Assembly (NCBI GenBank): GCA_028692715.1
Contig: JAQUWU010000046.1
Span: 1 to 36,764 of the forward strand
Source of the DNA: Paludibacter sp.
GTDB taxonomy: Bacteria; Bacteroidota; Bacteroidia; Bacteroidales; Paludibacteraceae
DNA length: 36,764 bases
Direction of reading: 5' to 3'
Of this stretch, positions 9,441 through 17,640 are shown piece after piece. Position 1 is the first letter of the stretch, and each line of letters starts with the position of its first letter. The translations under genes were made by a program, and so were the position numbers. The notes under the pieces were generated by a model, which was not told the origin of the DNA, did not search any database, and saw nothing but the letters and a program-made list of their open reading frames with translations.

Positions 9441-10592
9441 CTATTCAAAATAATTTAATATTCTAAAACCACCCTCTTTCAAATAGGTTTCTTTTTTCAT
9501 GAGTTTTACATCGGAGTGCATCATATCTTCTACCAGCCCTTTCAGATCATATTCCGGAATCCAGCCAAGAACAGTGCGTGATTTTGTTGCATCTCCAATA
9601 AGCAATTCAACTTCAGTAGGACGGAAATAATTAGCATCTACTTCTACAATAGCATCTTTCTTTGTTTTTATTGTCTCAAGGAATTCAGCACCAACTTCTT
9701 TTACAAAAACTTCTTCGTTAACAGAAGCGATATACCCTTTTTCTTCAACACCTTCACCGTTGAACTCAAATACTAAACCGATTTCGGCAAAAGCCATACG
9801 AACAAATTCTCTTACTTCTGTTGTTATTCCAGTAGCAATTACATAATCACTTGGTTTTTCCTGTTGAAGAATCAAATACATTGCACGTACATAATCCTTT
9901 GCATGTCCCCAATCTCGTTTTGAAGATAGATTTCCTAAAAACAACTTTTGTTGCATTCCCATTGCTATGCGAGCTGCCGCACGAGTAATTTTACGAGTCA
10001 CAAAAGTTTCCCCACGTAAGGGTGATTCATGATTAAACAAAATACCATTGCTGGCGTGGAGATTATATGCTTCGCGATAATTCACGGTAATCCAGTAAGC
10101 ATACATTTTAGCTACTGCATAGGGAGAACGAGGATAAAACGGTGTAGATTCTTTTTGTGGAACTTCCTGCACCATACCATATAATTCAGAAGTTGAAGCT
10201 TGATAAATCCGCGTTTTTTTAACCATACCCAATAATCGTACTGCTTCTAAAAGGCGTAAAGTACCAATACCATCGGCATTTGCAGTATACTCAGGGGTGT
10301 CAAAACTCACTTTCACATGACTCATGGCTGCCAGATTATAAATTTCATCAGGTTGTGTTTCCTGAATAATTCTGGTTAGGTTCATTGAATCAGTCATATC
10401 ACCATAATGCAAAATCAAATTGCGGTTATCGACATGTGGATCCTGATATAAATGATCAATTCGATCTGTATTAAAAGACGATGAGCGTCGTTTCAAACCA
10501 TGTACTGTATACCCTTTTTTCAATAGTAATTCGGCTAAATAAGCTCCATCCTGTCCCGTAATTCCGGTAATTAAAGCAACTTTGTTATTCAT
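9441..10592 (-). CDS. gmd: GDP-mannose 4,6-dehydratase
   Basis: 383 residues. It converts GDP-D-mannose to GDP-4-keto-6-deoxy-D-mannose, the first committed step to GDP-L-fucose. The Rossmann motif TGITGQDG is at 9-16. The catalytic set is complete and lines up with the E. coli enzyme with an offset of two: T134, E136, Y158 and K162. [16 protein letters not shown] and the [10 protein letters not shown] segment are family signatures. An insertion around 255-300 ([16 protein letters not shown]) lengthens the C-terminal half and appears typical of Bacteroidetes homologues. With fcl it forms a two-gene pathway that probably feeds fucose into capsule, LPS or surface glycoproteins. A likely -7 box lies about 185 bp upstream. 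Confidence 0.96.
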   Translation of the reverse strand: MNNKVALITGITGQDGAYLAELLLKKGYTVHGLKRRSSSFNTDRIDHLYQDPHVDNRNLILHYGDMTDSMNLTRIIQETQPDEIYNLAAMSHVKVSFDTPEYTANADGIGTLRLLEAVRLLGMVKKTRIYQASTSELYGMVQEVPQKESTPFYPRSPYAVAKMYAYWITVNYREAYNLHASNGILFNHESPLRGETFVTRKITRAAARIAMGMQQKLFLGNLSSKRDWGHAKDYVRAMYLILQQEKPSDYVIATGITTEVREFVRMAFAEIGLVFEFNGEGVEEKGYIASVNEEVFVKEVGAEFLETIKTKKDAIVEVDANYFRPTEVELLIGDATKSRTVLGWIPEYDLKGLVEDMMHSDVKLMKKETYLKEGGFRILNYFE

Positions 10593-10776
10593 ATTAAATT
10601 CTTTAGTTTATTTTTTACTGTTCTAATCAATTTTAAGAAGATAGAATTCAGAAATCATTTTATTCATTTTATCTTAATGAAATAGAGACTATTTACATAT
10701 ATAAAAATATAAACAGTTCATCAGAAATATTGTTTATTTTAATTGTAAACTGTTTAAAAATTCTTCTTTACACATG

Positions 10777-10784
10777 CAAAAGTA
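10777..10784 (-). promoter_or_regulatory. Probable -7 box for gmd-fcl
   Basis: TACTTTTG on the minus strand matches the Bacteroidetes -7 consensus TAnnTTTG and is followed by CA. No clear TTG lies at the usual -33 distance, so support rests on the -7 box alone. It would give a leader of roughly 180 nt. Confidence 0.45.
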
Positions 10785-10951
10785 AACATTTTTTTTTAAC
10801 TGTCGTTCTTAAAATACAAAATGAAATAAGCAAAAGCTAAATCCATTAAAAAAATTATATTTGTTTAATTTATTCTAGCTGTGAGGTAGAAATTTAGAGA
10901 TCTGCTATAAACTAACGGTTAATCACTTATCTTTTATCCCTAAAAATTCAC

Positions 10952-10959
10952 TATCTTTG
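10952..10959 (+). promoter_or_regulatory. Probable -7 box for mtaB
   Basis: TATCTTTG, followed by CAC, matches the Bacteroidetes -7 consensus TAnnTTTG and lies 22 bp before the mtaB ATG, giving a very short leader. The -33 TTG is not evident. Confidence 0.6.
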
Positions 10960-10981
10960 CACCTGATTTTCTTTAACAATA

Positions 10982-12322
10982 ATGATAGACAATTCTCTTT
11001 TCAACAATAAAAAAGTTGCATTTCATACACTGGGTTGCAAGCTTAATTTTGCAGAAACTTCTGCCATTGGCAAACAGCTTTTTGATGAAGGTTTTGTAAA
11101 AGCAAAGCCAGGTGAGCAAGCTGATGTTTGTATTATAAACACCTGTTCGGTAACCGATACAGCCGATCATAAATGCAGACAAGCAATAAACAGGTTAAAT
11201 CGCTTGCATCCTAATGCAATTATGGTGGTAACAGGATGTTATGCTCAACTCAAACCCGATGAAATAGCTAATATAGAAGGTGTTGACTTAGTGTTGGGCG
11301 CTAACGAAAAGTTCAGCATTCTCGATTATCTGAACAAATCGGATAAAACAAAAATTCACCGAACCGAAATAAATAAAGTAACGGAATTCAAGCCATCCCG
11401 TTCAAGCGATGACCGCACCCGTTATTTTCTGAAAGTTCAGGATGGTTGCGATTATTTCTGCACTTATTGTACTATTCCATACGCACGTGGCAAAAGTCGC
11501 AATGCATCTATTGCCGAAACAGTAAAATCGGCGAGACAGGCGATATCTGAAGGTGCAAAAGAAATCGTTTTATCAGGAGTAAATACAGGTGATTTTGGTA
11601 AATCAACCAATGAAACATTTATAGGTTTAGTGGAAGCTTTGGATGCAATACCTGAAGATATTCGTTTTCGCATTTCTTCCATAGAGCCAAATTTACTGAC
11701 AGATGAATTAATCGAATTTGTATCGAAAAGCCGACACTATATGCCCCATTTTCACATTCCATTACAGTCTGGGTCTAATGAAGTGTTGAAGTTGATGAAA
11801 AGACGTTATAACACTGAACTTTTTGCCCAAAAAGTTTCAACGATAAAAAAAATAATGCCCGATGCATTTATTGGTGTTGATGTAATTGTGGGAGTACGAG
11901 GTGAAACGAATGAACATTTCGAAGAAGCAAGAAATTTTATTGCATCGTTGGACATTTCGCAACTTCATGTTTTTAGTTATTCAGAACGTGCCGGAACAAA
12001 AATGTTGGAAATTGACCATCCGGTTTCCAATCAGGAACGCAAAAGACGTAGCGATATATTGCATATACTTTCAGATGAAAAAATAAAAGTATTTTACGAA
12101 AAACAAATTGGGAAAACAGTGAATATACTTTGGGAAAGCCAACATAATGCTGACTTTATGGTCGGTTTTAGCGATAATTATATTAAAGCTGAACGACTAT
12201 ACGACAAATCATTGGTAAATACCGTTCAACAAGTGAAACTGGATTGTTGGAATAATGAGAGAAATGCATTAAAAATAGCACCTCACCCCGACCCTCTCCT
12301 TAAGGAGAGGGAGCAAGCGTAA
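10982..12322 (+). CDS. mtaB: tRNA t6A37 C2-methylthiotransferase MtaB
   Basis: 446 residues. It is a radical-SAM enzyme that adds a methylthio group to N6-threonylcarbamoyladenosine at position 37 of ANN-decoding tRNAs. The N-terminal UPF0004 domain holds the cysteines for one 4Fe-4S cluster (C19, C55, C86; TLGCKLNFAE, INTCSVTDTAD). The radical-SAM cluster motif is C156, C160 and C163 in DGCDYFCTYCTIPYARGKSR. INTCSVTDTADHK separates MtaB from MiaB and RimO. A TRAM-like domain closes the protein. The last 15 or so residues (APHPDPLLKEREQA) are not family sequence; they are encoded by the hairpin repeat at 12281-12317, so the original stop codon appears to have been replaced. The next gene starts 177 bp downstream. 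Confidence 0.93.
   Translation: MIDNSLFNNKKVAFHTLGCKLNFAETSAIGKQLFDEGFVKAKPGEQADVCIINTCSVTDTADHKCRQAINRLNRLHPNAIMVVTGCYAQLKPDEIANIEGVDLVLGANEKFSILDYLNKSDKTKIHRTEINKVTEFKPSRSSDDRTRYFLKVQDGCDYFCTYCTIPYARGKSRNASIAETVKSARQAISEGAKEIVLSGVNTGDFGKSTNETFIGLVEALDAIPEDIRFRISSIEPNLLTDELIEFVSKSRHYMPHFHIPLQSGSNEVLKLMKRRYNTELFAQKVSTIKKIMPDAFIGVDVIVGVRGETNEHFEEARNFIASLDISQLHVFSYSERAGTKMLEIDHPVSNQERKRRSDILHILSDEKIKVFYEKQIGKTVNILWESQHNADFMVGFSDNYIKAERLYDKSLVNTVQQVKLDCWNNERNALKIAPHPDPLLKEREQA
12281..12317 (+). repeat. CCCTCTCC hairpin repeat, copy 2, inside the mtaB coding end
   Basis: ACCTCACCCC tract, then CCCTCTCC (12292-12299), loop TTAA, and GGAGAGGG (12304-12311). It matches copy 1 at 7494-7513 in stem and in the preceding tract. 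It is read through as the C-terminal codons of mtaB and may act as a weak transcript end. Confidence 0.75.
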
Positions 12323-12499
12323 GTATTAAGATTTTTGTATTCCTATCGATTTTTAATTTTTATTTCATCACGAAACTTTTTGCAAAATCGTAAACATTAC
12401 AAAATAATACTATTACTTTGAGAGTTCCCATCTCAACAGAAGTGAAATGAACAAAGAATAAAAAGTCCTATTGTAAATCATTAAATTGTAACTATAAAA

Positions 12500-13255
12500 G
12501 TGCTAGCGAAACGTATAATTCCTTGTCTGGATATAAAAAATGGACAAACCGTTAAAGGTATTAATTTTGAAAACATTACCGATGTAGGTGATCCGGTTGA
12601 ACTTGGAGCATTGTATGCAAAAATGGGTGCCGACGAGCTGGTATTTCTCGATATTACAGCTACTAACGAAAAGCGCAAAACCTTATCGGAGCTGGTAACC
12701 CGCATTGCAAAACATATTAATATACCTTTTACAGTCGGTGGTGGTATTTCTAGCGTGGAAGATGTTTCTGTACTTCTGGCTTGTGGTGCCGACAAGATTT
12801 CTGTAAACACATCTGCCGTTCGCAATCCACAACTTATCAGCGATTTGGCATCTCAGTTTGGAAGTCAGTGTGTGGTATTGGCCATCGACACTAAATATAT
12901 CGATGGAGAATGGTATGTATTTTTAAATGGTGGACGAATTCCAACCGATATAAAAACCGTAGAATGGGCAAAACAGGCTGTTGCGTTGGGTGCAGGCGAA
13001 ATTTTACTCACTTCAATGAACAATGATGGGACAAAAGACGGATTTGCATTGGACATAACCCGTGCAATATCCGAAGCAGTAAATGTTCCCGTTATTGCCA
13101 GTGGTGGTGCAGGCACAATGGAACATTTTGTTGATGTTTTTGATGCAGGAAAAGCCGATGCTGCTTTAGCAGCCAGTATTTTTCATTACAAAGAAATTGG
13201 TATTCCGAAGCTAAAAAGTTTTTTAAAAGAAAAAGGTGTAGAAGTGAGGATTTGA
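12500..13255 (+). CDS. hisF: Imidazole glycerol phosphate synthase cyclase subunit HisF
   Basis: 251 residues, the normal HisF length. It is the (beta-alpha)8-barrel subunit that uses ammonia from HisH to turn PRFAR into imidazole glycerol phosphate and AICAR, step 6 of histidine synthesis. The catalytic aspartates are at the canonical positions, D11 ([10 protein letters not shown]) and D130 (LAIDTK). The phosphate-binding loops VGGGI and ASGGAG are intact. The start codon is GTG (12500-12502): no in-frame ATG lies nearby and the sequence from this codon matches the family N-terminus. No other his gene is in the window, so it is an orphan relative to the usual his operon. A HisF-like amidotransferase partner of surface-sugar synthesis is an alternative, but the match to true HisF is close. 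Confidence 0.94.
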   Translation: MLAKRIIPCLDIKNGQTVKGINFENITDVGDPVELGALYAKMGADELVFLDITATNEKRKTLSELVTRIAKHINIPFTVGGGISSVEDVSVLLACGADKISVNTSAVRNPQLISDLASQFGSQCVVLAIDTKYIDGEWYVFLNGGRIPTDIKTVEWAKQAVALGAGEILLTSMNNDGTKDGFALDITRAISEAVNVPVIASGGAGTMEHFVDVFDAGKADAALAASIFHYKEIGIPKLKSFLKEKGVEVRI

Positions 13256-13348
13256 TGATGTAGTAATGTGATGATGTGGTAATGTGAGAATGGGGTAATG
13301 TGATAATGTAGTAATGTGATGATGTGGTAATGTGATGATGTGAAGATG
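13253..13348 (+). repeat. 16-bp tandem repeat, six units
   Basis: Six head-to-tail units of consensus TGATGATGTRGTAATG, starting at 13253, 13269, 13285, 13301, 13317 and 13333. Units 2 and 5 are identical and the last is degenerate. The hisF stop codon TGA is the first three bases of unit 1. Six units of this length will slip easily, so copy number probably varies between strains. Confidence 0.9.
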
Positions 13349-13399
13349 TAAATATCTAATTGACTAAAAACAAGAACAAACTCCTCCTAAATAAAAGAT

Positions 13400-14392
13400 A
13401 TGGCTAAAAAATTAATACTATACGTAGTCATACTCATTTTTTTGAGTTGCAACAATGCTGTTGAATCACCCTACCCTGATATTTCTTTTGAGAGAGTTGC
13501 AACCATGCCCGGAAACGGACGATCATCTGCTGTTGCATTCTCTATTAATGGGAAAGGATATGTAGCATTAGGACGGGATCCAAATGGTACAGCTTTAAAA
13601 GACTGTTGGGAATTTGATCCCACCACTTCCATAAGCTGGACAGAAAAAAATGAATTTCCCAGTGTTGGTCGTGTAAAAGCAGTGGCTGTTGTTGTAGGTA
13701 ATAAAGCCTATATTGGACTTGGATATGACAATACAATTGGTGTTTATACTGACAGGAATGCATATTTAAAAGATTTTTGGGAATATGATCCTTCAAATAA
13801 TTACACATGGACACAAAAAGACAGTTTTCCTTCTTTTGCGACCGATGCTTGTGTCAGTTTTGAATACAAGGGTCAGATTTATATCGGAGCAGGATTTAAC
13901 GGGTATGGCTTCACCAATGAATTTTGGAAATATTCTCCCGAAAATGATAAATGGACAAGATTAAATGACATACCGGTAGACGGTCGTGCAGGAGCTGTTC
14001 TTTGTAAAGGTGAAAATCATATCTTTTTTGGTACTGGCTACCGAACCTTGAATGCAAATGATTGGTGGGAATATTTCCCTGATACCGATTCGTGGGCAAA
14101 ACGTAAATCTCTCCCCGACAATGGACGTGAAAATGCCGTTGGTATGACTATCAATGATCATTATTTTGTTTCAACAGGAAAACATTTTGGAGGCACACTC
14201 ACCACTATGCATTTCTTTCAGGACATACTTGAATATGACGCAAGCCGAAACGTTTGGTATGAAAGAGGCAAATTGCCTGCCGGAGGGAGAGAAAATGCTA
14301 TTTCATTTATTCTCAACGGCAAAGGTTATATTGGTTTTGGCGATAATGATAATCATGTATTTAACGATTTGTGGAGTTTTAACCCTGAATAA
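13400..14392 (+). CDS. Kelch-repeat beta-propeller lipoprotein
   Basis: 330 residues. A lipoprotein signal peptide ends in the lipobox FLSC (Cys17), so the protein is anchored in the cell envelope. The rest is six kelch-type repeats, recognisable from GR[SVAE]xAV followed by GKGYVALG, NKAYIGLG, GQIYIGAG, NHIFFGTG, DHYFVSTG and GKGYIGFG, each with a W-x-F/Y-D/N-P strand. That count fits a six-bladed propeller. Kelch propellers usually bind carbohydrate or protein; no catalytic residues can be assigned. It precedes a Wzi-type capsule protein on the same strand by 50 bp, which suggests a surface-polysaccharide role. That link is inferred from position only. Confidence 0.85.
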   Translation: MAKKLILYVVILIFLSCNNAVESPYPDISFERVATMPGNGRSSAVAFSINGKGYVALGRDPNGTALKDCWEFDPTTSISWTEKNEFPSVGRVKAVAVVVGNKAYIGLGYDNTIGVYTDRNAYLKDFWEYDPSNNYTWTQKDSFPSFATDACVSFEYKGQIYIGAGFNGYGFTNEFWKYSPENDKWTRLNDIPVDGRAGAVLCKGENHIFFGTGYRTLNANDWWEYFPDTDSWAKRKSLPDNGRENAVGMTINDHYFVSTGKHFGGTLTTMHFFQDILEYDASRNVWYERGKLPAGGRENAISFILNGKGYIGFGDNDNHVFNDLWSFNPE

Positions 14393-14393
14393 C

Positions 14394-14411
14394 CCCCTGA
14401 ACCTTTAGGGG
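14394..14411 (+). repeat. CCCCT...AGGGG hairpin between kelch and wzi genes
   Basis: CCCCT (14394-14398) pairs with AGGGG (14407-14411), directly after the kelch stop codon. It resembles the CCCCTAAA/AGGGG elements near rimO. No U-tract follows, so a terminator role is doubtful. Confidence 0.45.
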
Positions 14412-14442
14412 AGTAAGAATCCAAACAATTTTGCAATATTTT

Positions 14443-15852
14443 ATGCATAAATATCTTAAAATAATTATCATTTTATTATTTGTTTCATCACAAATAAAAT
14501 CTCAAAACGACAGCATTAAATATAATGTTTGTCTGATGGGATTGTATTCTACTGGTGAATATTCTCCATTCTGGTTGCAAAACAGGCAGTTTGGAGAAAT
14601 TTCCTCCTTGCCAAGCAGTGCAGATGTGATGCTGGGACTTGACAAAGAATTCTCACAACCCAAAAGCTTATTCGATTATGGTTTCAAAACTAATATCCTC
14701 CTACAAAACGACAATTTGAAAACCACAGTTTATTTTCATGAAATATACGCTAAAGTCCGTTTATCAGTTTTCGATTTGGTAATCGGTTCACGCGAAGAAA
14801 ATCTCGGAAATCAGGACTCCACTCTTTCATGTGGTGGATTGTTTTTCTCTCATAACGCCAGACCTATGCCTAAAATCACACTCGGAATTGAACGATTTAC
14901 TCCAGTTCCTTTCACAAAAGGGTTTTTAGAGGTTAAAGGAGCATTAGTTCACGGTTGGTTTACCGATAACACTTACATCCAAAATATGCTGCTACATCAC
15001 AAGTATGCTTACCTACGTGTTGGTGGAAAATTTCCAGTACATCTTCAATATGGATTGGATCACGTAGCGCAATGGGGAGGTTATGTTCCGGGATTAGGAC
15101 AACAACCCACATCGTTAAAAGATTATAAAGTAATATTTTTTGCGGGTCACGGCGGCTCGAATGCAAATATAAGCGACCAGATTAATGCACTGGGGAATCA
15201 TATTATATCACAAAGTACACGATTGGATGTCGACATTTCAGATTATAAAATAAGTACCTATTGGCAAAACCTGTCAGAAGATGGACCTATAAGAATAATT
15301 TATAATTCGATGAATGTATCTGATGGCTTATGGGGAATATCAATCAAAAACAAAAATTTCCCTTATGTAAAAGGCTTTTTATACGAATACATGAACACAA
15401 CAGATCAGTCTGGTCCGTATCATGACAAAGATGGGATTATTTATGGTGGCAACGACAGCTATTTTAATAATGGGATTTATCCCACAGGATGGACTTATTT
15501 TACAAGAACTATAGGTTCTCCCTTTTTTACATCTCCTATATACAACAAAAATTCAGAAGTTTACCTTTTGAATAATCGTGTTCAGGTTCATCACATTGGA
15601 ATTGAAGGTGAAATTGAAGAATTTGACTACAAATTTATGACTTCATATTCAAAGAATTATGGTTCTTATAGTGTCCCATTTGCCGAAATGAAACCTTCTA
15701 CTTCCCTCCTACTTGAAATAAATAAAAGATTTCCTCAATTTTATAATATTGAAGCAGGTTGCTCAATTGGTGTTGATGTTGGTAAAATGTATGGAAATTC
15801 GGTAGGTTGTTTATTCTCAATAAAAAAAATCGGTGATTTGTTCCACTATTGA
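14443..15852 (+). CDS. Wzi-family capsule assembly outer-membrane protein
   Basis: 469 residues from the ATG at 14443. An upstream in-frame TTG at 14431 is less likely, because the ATG gives a clean signal peptide (HKYLKIIIILLFVSSQIKSQ). The body is rich in alternating aromatic and glycine strands, as expected of a beta-barrel. It carries features of the Bacteroidetes capsule-assembly Wzi group, such as SPFWLQNRQFGEIS and LQYGLDHVAQWGGY. Wzi-type barrels sit in the outer membrane and attach capsular polysaccharide to the surface. It follows the kelch lipoprotein and ends 7 bp inside the convergent PAP2 gene. Family assignment is fairly firm; the exact glycan is unknown. Confidence 0.85.
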   Translation: MHKYLKIIIILLFVSSQIKSQNDSIKYNVCLMGLYSTGEYSPFWLQNRQFGEISSLPSSADVMLGLDKEFSQPKSLFDYGFKTNILLQNDNLKTTVYFHEIYAKVRLSVFDLVIGSREENLGNQDSTLSCGGLFFSHNARPMPKITLGIERFTPVPFTKGFLEVKGALVHGWFTDNTYIQNMLLHHKYAYLRVGGKFPVHLQYGLDHVAQWGGYVPGLGQQPTSLKDYKVIFFAGHGGSNANISDQINALGNHIISQSTRLDVDISDYKISTYWQNLSEDGPIRIIYNSMNVSDGLWGISIKNKNFPYVKGFLYEYMNTTDQSGPYHDKDGIIYGGNDSYFNNGIYPTGWTYFTRTIGSPFFTSPIYNKNSEVYLLNNRVQVHHIGIEGEIEEFDYKFMTSYSKNYGSYSVPFAEMKPSTSLLLEINKRFPQFYNIEAGCSIGVDVGKMYGNSVGCLFSIKKIGDLFHY

Positions 15853-16523
15853 AAAATAAAAATGCTGTAAAAGATAATTACAAGATAAGATATTCCAATT
15901 ACTGAAAGAGGAATAAAAAAACCTGAATAATTGGCAAATTCATTTTTCTCACGATGAAATATTGCTGTTGGTCGGAATTTCAACACTACTAAATATAACA
16001 AGAAAGCAACCATTACGCCTACAATTCCTCCACCCAAAACATCCAAGGGGTAATGAACACCCAAATAGATACGTGAATAAGCAAGTGAGACAGCCCACAG
16101 GAATATTATTGTTGAATAAAGCTTGTTCCTGAAAAACAAAGAAGTCAGCGTAGCAAGCCCAAAAGCATTAGCAGCATGAGAAGATACAAAACCATACATA
16201 CCACTTTTACTTCCATGAACTAAATGAACAATATCCTTAAGATCTTCATTGTGTGATGGTCGCAAGCGCTGAACAAGGTTTTTTATTATTCCGGATGAAA
16301 TCTGATCGGCAAGAACGATACATAAAATTAGTGCTAGAATAATCCAAACAGCTTCTTTTTTCCGACTTTTAATTATAATAAATATTAAAGCAAGATACAA
16401 TGGCACCCAGGTTAGTTTTGCGCTAATTGCAAACATAAACCCATCGAAAAATGTGGAATGAATACCGTTTAAGAGTAAAAAAAAGGCAGTATCCCAGAGT
16501 TTCAGTGTTTCAATAAAGTTCAT
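15846..16523 (-). CDS. PAP2-family membrane phosphatase
   Basis: 225 residues with five or six hydrophobic helices. The three acid-phosphatase motifs are complete: KX6RP at K81-R88-P89, a PSGH-type motif VSSH with H116, and SRX5HX3D at S150-R151-H157-D161. Such enzymes remove phosphate from lipid phosphates at the periplasmic face of the inner membrane, for example undecaprenyl pyrophosphate, phosphatidylglycerol phosphate or lipid A. Which substrate applies cannot be read from the sequence; lipid A phosphatases of the LpxE/LpxF type belong to this superfamily and are possible. The 3' end overlaps the convergent Wzi gene by 7 bp. Confidence 0.9.
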   Translation of the reverse strand: MNFIETLKLWDTAFFLLLNGIHSTFFDGFMFAISAKLTWVPLYLALIFIIIKSRKKEAVWIILALILCIVLADQISSGIIKNLVQRLRPSHNEDLKDIVHLVHGSKSGMYGFVSSHAANAFGLATLTSLFFRNKLYSTIIFLWAVSLAYSRIYLGVHYPLDVLGGGIVGVMVAFLLYLVVLKFRPTAIFHREKNEFANYSGFFIPLSVIGISYLVIIFYSIFIFQ

Positions 16524-16615
16524 GTGATTAAAGTAAGTAAGTAATAGAATTCAAATATTGTCGTATTTCTTTATTAAAGATAAAAAATGTAACGCAAATA
16601 TAGCTGAATAAATAG

Positions 16616-16636
16616 ACCTGTCTGCAGCAGGCAGGT
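16616..16636. repeat. Palindromic repeat, ACCTGTCTGC/GCAGGCAGGT
   Basis: Ten-base arms pair with one G-T wobble around a single central base. It shares its core and the trailing TTCA with the element at 7546-7565. Confidence 0.7.
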
Positions 16637-16700
16637 TCAAAAGTTGGATTCAGACATCGCTTTCAACGATATGATTTTCAAATACTTGCACCTTAATCCT

Positions 16701-16716
16701 CCCCGATTTATCGGGG
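16701..16716. repeat. CCCCGAT-TT-ATCGGGG hairpin
   Basis: A perfect 7-bp stem with a 2-nt centre. No U-tract follows on the minus strand, the direction of both flanking genes, so it is listed as a repeat and not a terminator. Confidence 0.6.
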
Positions 16717-16882
16717 AAAAATCTTTTTTCTAAATCCGTCATTTTCAGCTAAATCAGCTAAAATCAGCGTTCTATTAACTCTTTTAAATGAGACATTATA
16801 TAGTTCCATTTACTTAAGATTATAGTCAGATTATTATTTATAGTTTGAAAAAAAACTCAGGACACAGCAAGAAGAACAACAG

Positions 16883-17635
16883 CTATATTTTTTCAATGCT
16901 TTGACCCTCTACCCAACCTACATTGCCATTACCAAGCTGAATTTCTACCCATTGGCCTAATGAACTTTTGATACTAACCTTAGTGCCTTCGTGTAATTGA
17001 AATAAGTCTGTTCCGCTTTTGTCAGGTGAACTTTTTACAACTACAACTCCCTGCATTACAATTGCTTCGTGATGATTCTGTAATTGATCTTTTCGGACAC
17101 CAGCAAATATAAATGAGATAAGGCTAAAAAATAAGAATACGATTCCTATATAAAATGACGTTTTTCGTGATTGACGAGATGAGCCAAACAAGAATAAAAA
17201 CGAAAAGCCCAGAAACAGTATAAATACAATGAAACTAAATATAAACCATTGATTACTTGTAAGAACTTTTATCAGGTTTTCAATCCACCTACCAAGGAAA
17301 AATGTAGGTGCCTGAACAATATTATCTACCACTTTTTGTTGAGCGAGTTCAAGATTAAAACTGGCATCATCATACAAAGGTGATAATCTGAGTGCCCGTT
17401 CGTAATTCAGTATAGAACGTCCAATTTCATTCGATTTATAATAAGCATTCCCTAAATTATAATATAATTCAGGTGCAACGCCATCGTGTGAAATAATTTC
17501 CTCGTAAAATTTGGCAGCTTGAGTATAATCTCTTTTAATATATGAATCGTTGGCTTGTTTCAGCTTATTCGACTGAGCGTAAGCCGAAAAACCAAAAATA
17601 AAAACAGCTGCAAAATATATAATAATTCGTCTCAT
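16883..17635 (-). CDS. batE: BatE: TPR, membrane and SH3 protein of the aerotolerance operon
   Basis: 250 residues. A signal peptide (1-20, ending AYAQ) is followed by tetratricopeptide repeats at about 21-100 (YYNLGNAYYKSNEIGRSILNYERALRLSP). Two transmembrane helices lie at about 128-150 and 160-180. The bacterial SH3-like domain covers about 190-250 (VVVVKSSPDKSGTDLFQLHEGTKV ... GNVGWV). This TPR-TM-TM-SH3 order is that of BatE in the Bacteroides aerotolerance operon. It is the last gene of the run, 5 bp after batD. The molecular role of Bat proteins is still unclear; they were linked to survival under oxygen in B. fragilis. Confidence 0.88.
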   Translation of the reverse strand: MRRIIIYFAAVFIFGFSAYAQSNKLKQANDSYIKRDYTQAAKFYEEIISHDGVAPELYYNLGNAYYKSNEIGRSILNYERALRLSPLYDDASFNLELAQQKVVDNIVQAPTFFLGRWIENLIKVLTSNQWFIFSFIVFILFLGFSFLFLFGSSRQSRKTSFYIGIVFLFFSLISFIFAGVRKDQLQNHHEAIVMQGVVVVKSSPDKSGTDLFQLHEGTKVSIKSSLGQWVEIQLGNGNVGWVEGQSIEKI

Positions 17636-17640
17636 TGTTA

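Larger units (their letters stand above)
10593..10981. other. Divergent regulatory region between gmd and mtaB
   Basis: 389 bp without a gene, strongly AT-rich. It holds likely -7 boxes for both directions and a 9-bp inverted repeat (TAAACAGTT at 10710-10718 and AACTGTTTA at 10748-10756). The repeat sits between the proposed gmd start site and the gmd gene. A similar TAAACTGTTTAT string occurs at 7919-7930, on the other side of the gmd-fcl pair. Confidence 0.5.
16524..16882. other. Intergenic region with two palindromes
   Basis: 359 bp between the PAP2 gene and batE, both on the minus strand. No ORF or RNA gene is visible. It holds a palindromic repeat (16616-16636), a CCCCGAT/ATCGGGG hairpin (16701-16716) and a short AATCAGCTAAA-type direct repeat near 16745-16765. 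The U-tract expected of a terminator is missing after the hairpins on the minus strand. Confidence 0.5.

Noticed and set aside
12323-12499. Promoter for hisF at TTACTTTG near 12413-12420
   Set aside because: It misses the invariant A of TAnnTTTG and has no TTG at the right distance.
13253-13348. Tandem repeat as a CRISPR array
   Set aside because: Units are 16 bp and directly adjacent, with no spacers and no cas genes.
14431-14442. TTG start for the Wzi-type gene
   Set aside because: The ATG at 14443 gives a better signal peptide; TTG starts are rare here.
16701-16716. CCCCGAT/ATCGGGG hairpin as terminator of the bat operon
   Set aside because: No T-run follows on the minus strand and it lies over 160 bp from batE.
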